DNA of 64,000 nt from Bythopirellula goksoeyrii (lineage in GTDB: Bacteria; Planctomycetota; Planctomycetia; Pirellulales; Lacipirellulaceae). The position numbers and the translations under genes were made by a program. The notes under the pieces were generated by a model. It saw only the letters and a program-made list of their open reading frames with translations. It was not told the origin of the DNA and searched no databases. Location: positions 5,715,257 to 5,779,256 of the forward strand of contig NZ_CP042913.1 in assembly GCF_008065115.1 (NCBI RefSeq), written 5' to 3'. Shown here piece after piece: positions 63,291 to 64,000 of this stretch; within the stretch, counting starts at the first letter, position 1; each line of letters opens with the position of its first letter.

Positions 63291-64000
63291 TCACAATTGC
63301 GCCAGCGTCTCCCAGACTTTCTCGCGAAGATCAAAGATCGGTTTGGCGGAGCCAATGTAGCCGTTTGCTAAGAGTGAGAATGCTAGCAGGCGCCCGCTCG
63401 GAGTCTTGAGGTAGCCGGAGATTGTCGAGACGCTGGCCATGCCGCCGGACTTTGCCGCCACGAGTGGCTGCATCTTGCCTGCGACGTTCACCTCATAGGT
63501 TTTCAGGGCGGAATAGAAGGTATCCGCGTGCTCATGATCGTGCATGAACTTAAGCAGTCGAACTGACGAATCTGCTGAGATGAGGTTGTAGCGAGACAAT
63601 CCTGATCCGTCGACTAAGCGGAAAGAACCCGGCTCGAGGCCTCCACTTTCCGCAAGCCATTTGGTTATTGCCGCTGCACCATCAGGCCAGCAGGGTTTCT
63701 TAGTTCCCTTGGCAATGGCGACTTCGTGAAGCAGCACTTCACCGATGGCATTCTCACTCTGGTTGTTAAAGTGGGTCAATGTTTTCGCCAGCGAAGGTCC
63801 GAGGTGATTTAGCTCTGTTGAACCTGCCGAGGCTGAAGCGCGATTGATTTCGTCTGGCAGTGAAAACCGCACGCCTCGATCGGCAAGCATTGCTGTAAAC
63901 ATGCCATGTACCCATGCTCCCGGGTTTTGCATGGTAAGTCGCAAGTCCTTCGGTTCATTGAGGTGTCCGTTCTGGGCAATTAGGAGGGGATGTGTAAATG
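63291..64000 (-). CDS. dacB: D-alanyl-D-alanine carboxypeptidase (DacB/PBP4 type), N-terminus beyond window
   Basis: The frame is open through the right edge (reading ...THPLLIAQNGHLNEPKDLRLTMQNPGAWVHGMF), so the start and the SxxK motif lie outside. The visible part shows VDGSGLSRYNLISADS, the SxN-type box of PBP4 enzymes, and VAAKSGGMASVSTISGYL, where KSG stands in the place of KTG. The enzyme should trim or cut peptidoglycan peptides in the periplasm. Planctomycetes keep a thin peptidoglycan wall, so this fits. It lies just outside the tRNA-His island. Confidence 0.85.
   Translation of the reverse strand, partial: FTHPLLIAQNGHLNEPKDLRLTMQNPGAWVHGMFTAMLADRGVRFSLPDEINRASASAGSTELNHLGPSLAKTLTHFNNQSENAIGEVLLHEVAIAKGTKKPCWPDGAAAITKWLAESGGLEPGSFRLVDGSGLSRYNLISADSSVRLLKFMHDHEHADTFYSALKTYEVNVAGKMQPLVAAKSGGMASVSTISGYLKTPSGRLLAFSLLANGYIGSAKPIFDLREKVWETLAQL

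Overview
The window looks like chromosomal DNA of a planctomycete, most likely a marine or salt-exposed member of the Pirellulales. The basis is the gene repertoire: a paired PSD1 (cytochrome/DUF1549/DUF1553) and DUF1501 operon, a PVC-type dehydrogenase fused to cytochrome c, two DUF1559 pseudopilins, several PEP-CTERM proteins with dockerin-like calcium loops, many TIM-barrel sugar isomerases and Gfo/Idh oxidoreductases, and a complete ectoine/hydroxyectoine operon. No rRNA, CRISPR array, IS transposase or phage structural gene was seen.

Region 1 (1-16.4 kb) is a co-directional carbohydrate block. It holds a GH51 arabinofuranosidase (cut by the left edge), a GH43-like enzyme, a GH32 levanase/inulinase, a barrel protein fused to a formylglycine-generating-enzyme-like domain, and another secreted beta-propeller enzyme. 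These are followed by a PhyH oxygenase, a TIM-barrel isomerase, a Gfo/Idh oxidoreductase and a 1294-residue DUF6807/PVC-dehydrogenase/cytochrome c protein. The block ends in a decayed glycosidase/dockerin pseudogene.

Region 2 (17.3-20.7 kb) is a recombination hub. An excisionase-like HTH gene, tRNA-Gly(CCC), two tandem paralogous tyrosine recombinases and tRNA-Arg(CCG) lie together. Both recombinase genes have the same pair of 9-bp repeats, 23 bp apart, upstream.

Region 3 (20.7-36.9 kb) is bounded by a perfect 27-bp repeat of the tRNA-Arg 3' end, so it has the form of an integrated island of about 16.2 kb. Its cargo is a PIG-L deacetylase, DUF1501, PSD1, a TIM isomerase, an 854-residue secreted protein, a Tat-exported Gfo/Idh protein, two PEP-CTERM proteins, a lipoprotein and a DUF1559 protein.

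Region 4 (36.9-44.7 kb) combines a TRAP transporter (dctQ-dctM-marC-like-dctP, minus strand) with a divergent ectABCD operon and a convergent MarR-family regulator, apparently for uptake and synthesis of compatible solutes.

Region 5 (45-55.4 kb) carries a fucose-isomerase-like gene, a YihY membrane protein, lysA, a TIM isomerase, a ParD-like/zeta-type toxin-antitoxin pair and a DUF1570-like metalloprotease. Several palindromic intergenic repeats and a PEP-CTERM gene remnant are scattered among them.

Region 6 (55.4-63.2 kb) is bounded by a perfect 55-bp repeat that starts in the anticodon arm of tRNA-His(GTG) and runs 18 bp past the gene, so it is a second island of about 7.7 kb. It encodes a matrixin-like protease, two paralogous PEP-CTERM proteins, a phosphodiesterase-TPR protein, a DUF1559 protein, a small lipoprotein and a sulfotransferase remnant. 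A DacB-like carboxypeptidase gene runs off the right edge.

The most notable feature is that two tRNA-bounded islands lack an internal integrase, while a tandem integrase pair sits between two tRNA genes next to the first island. All functional assignments come from reading motifs and context; no database search was run.
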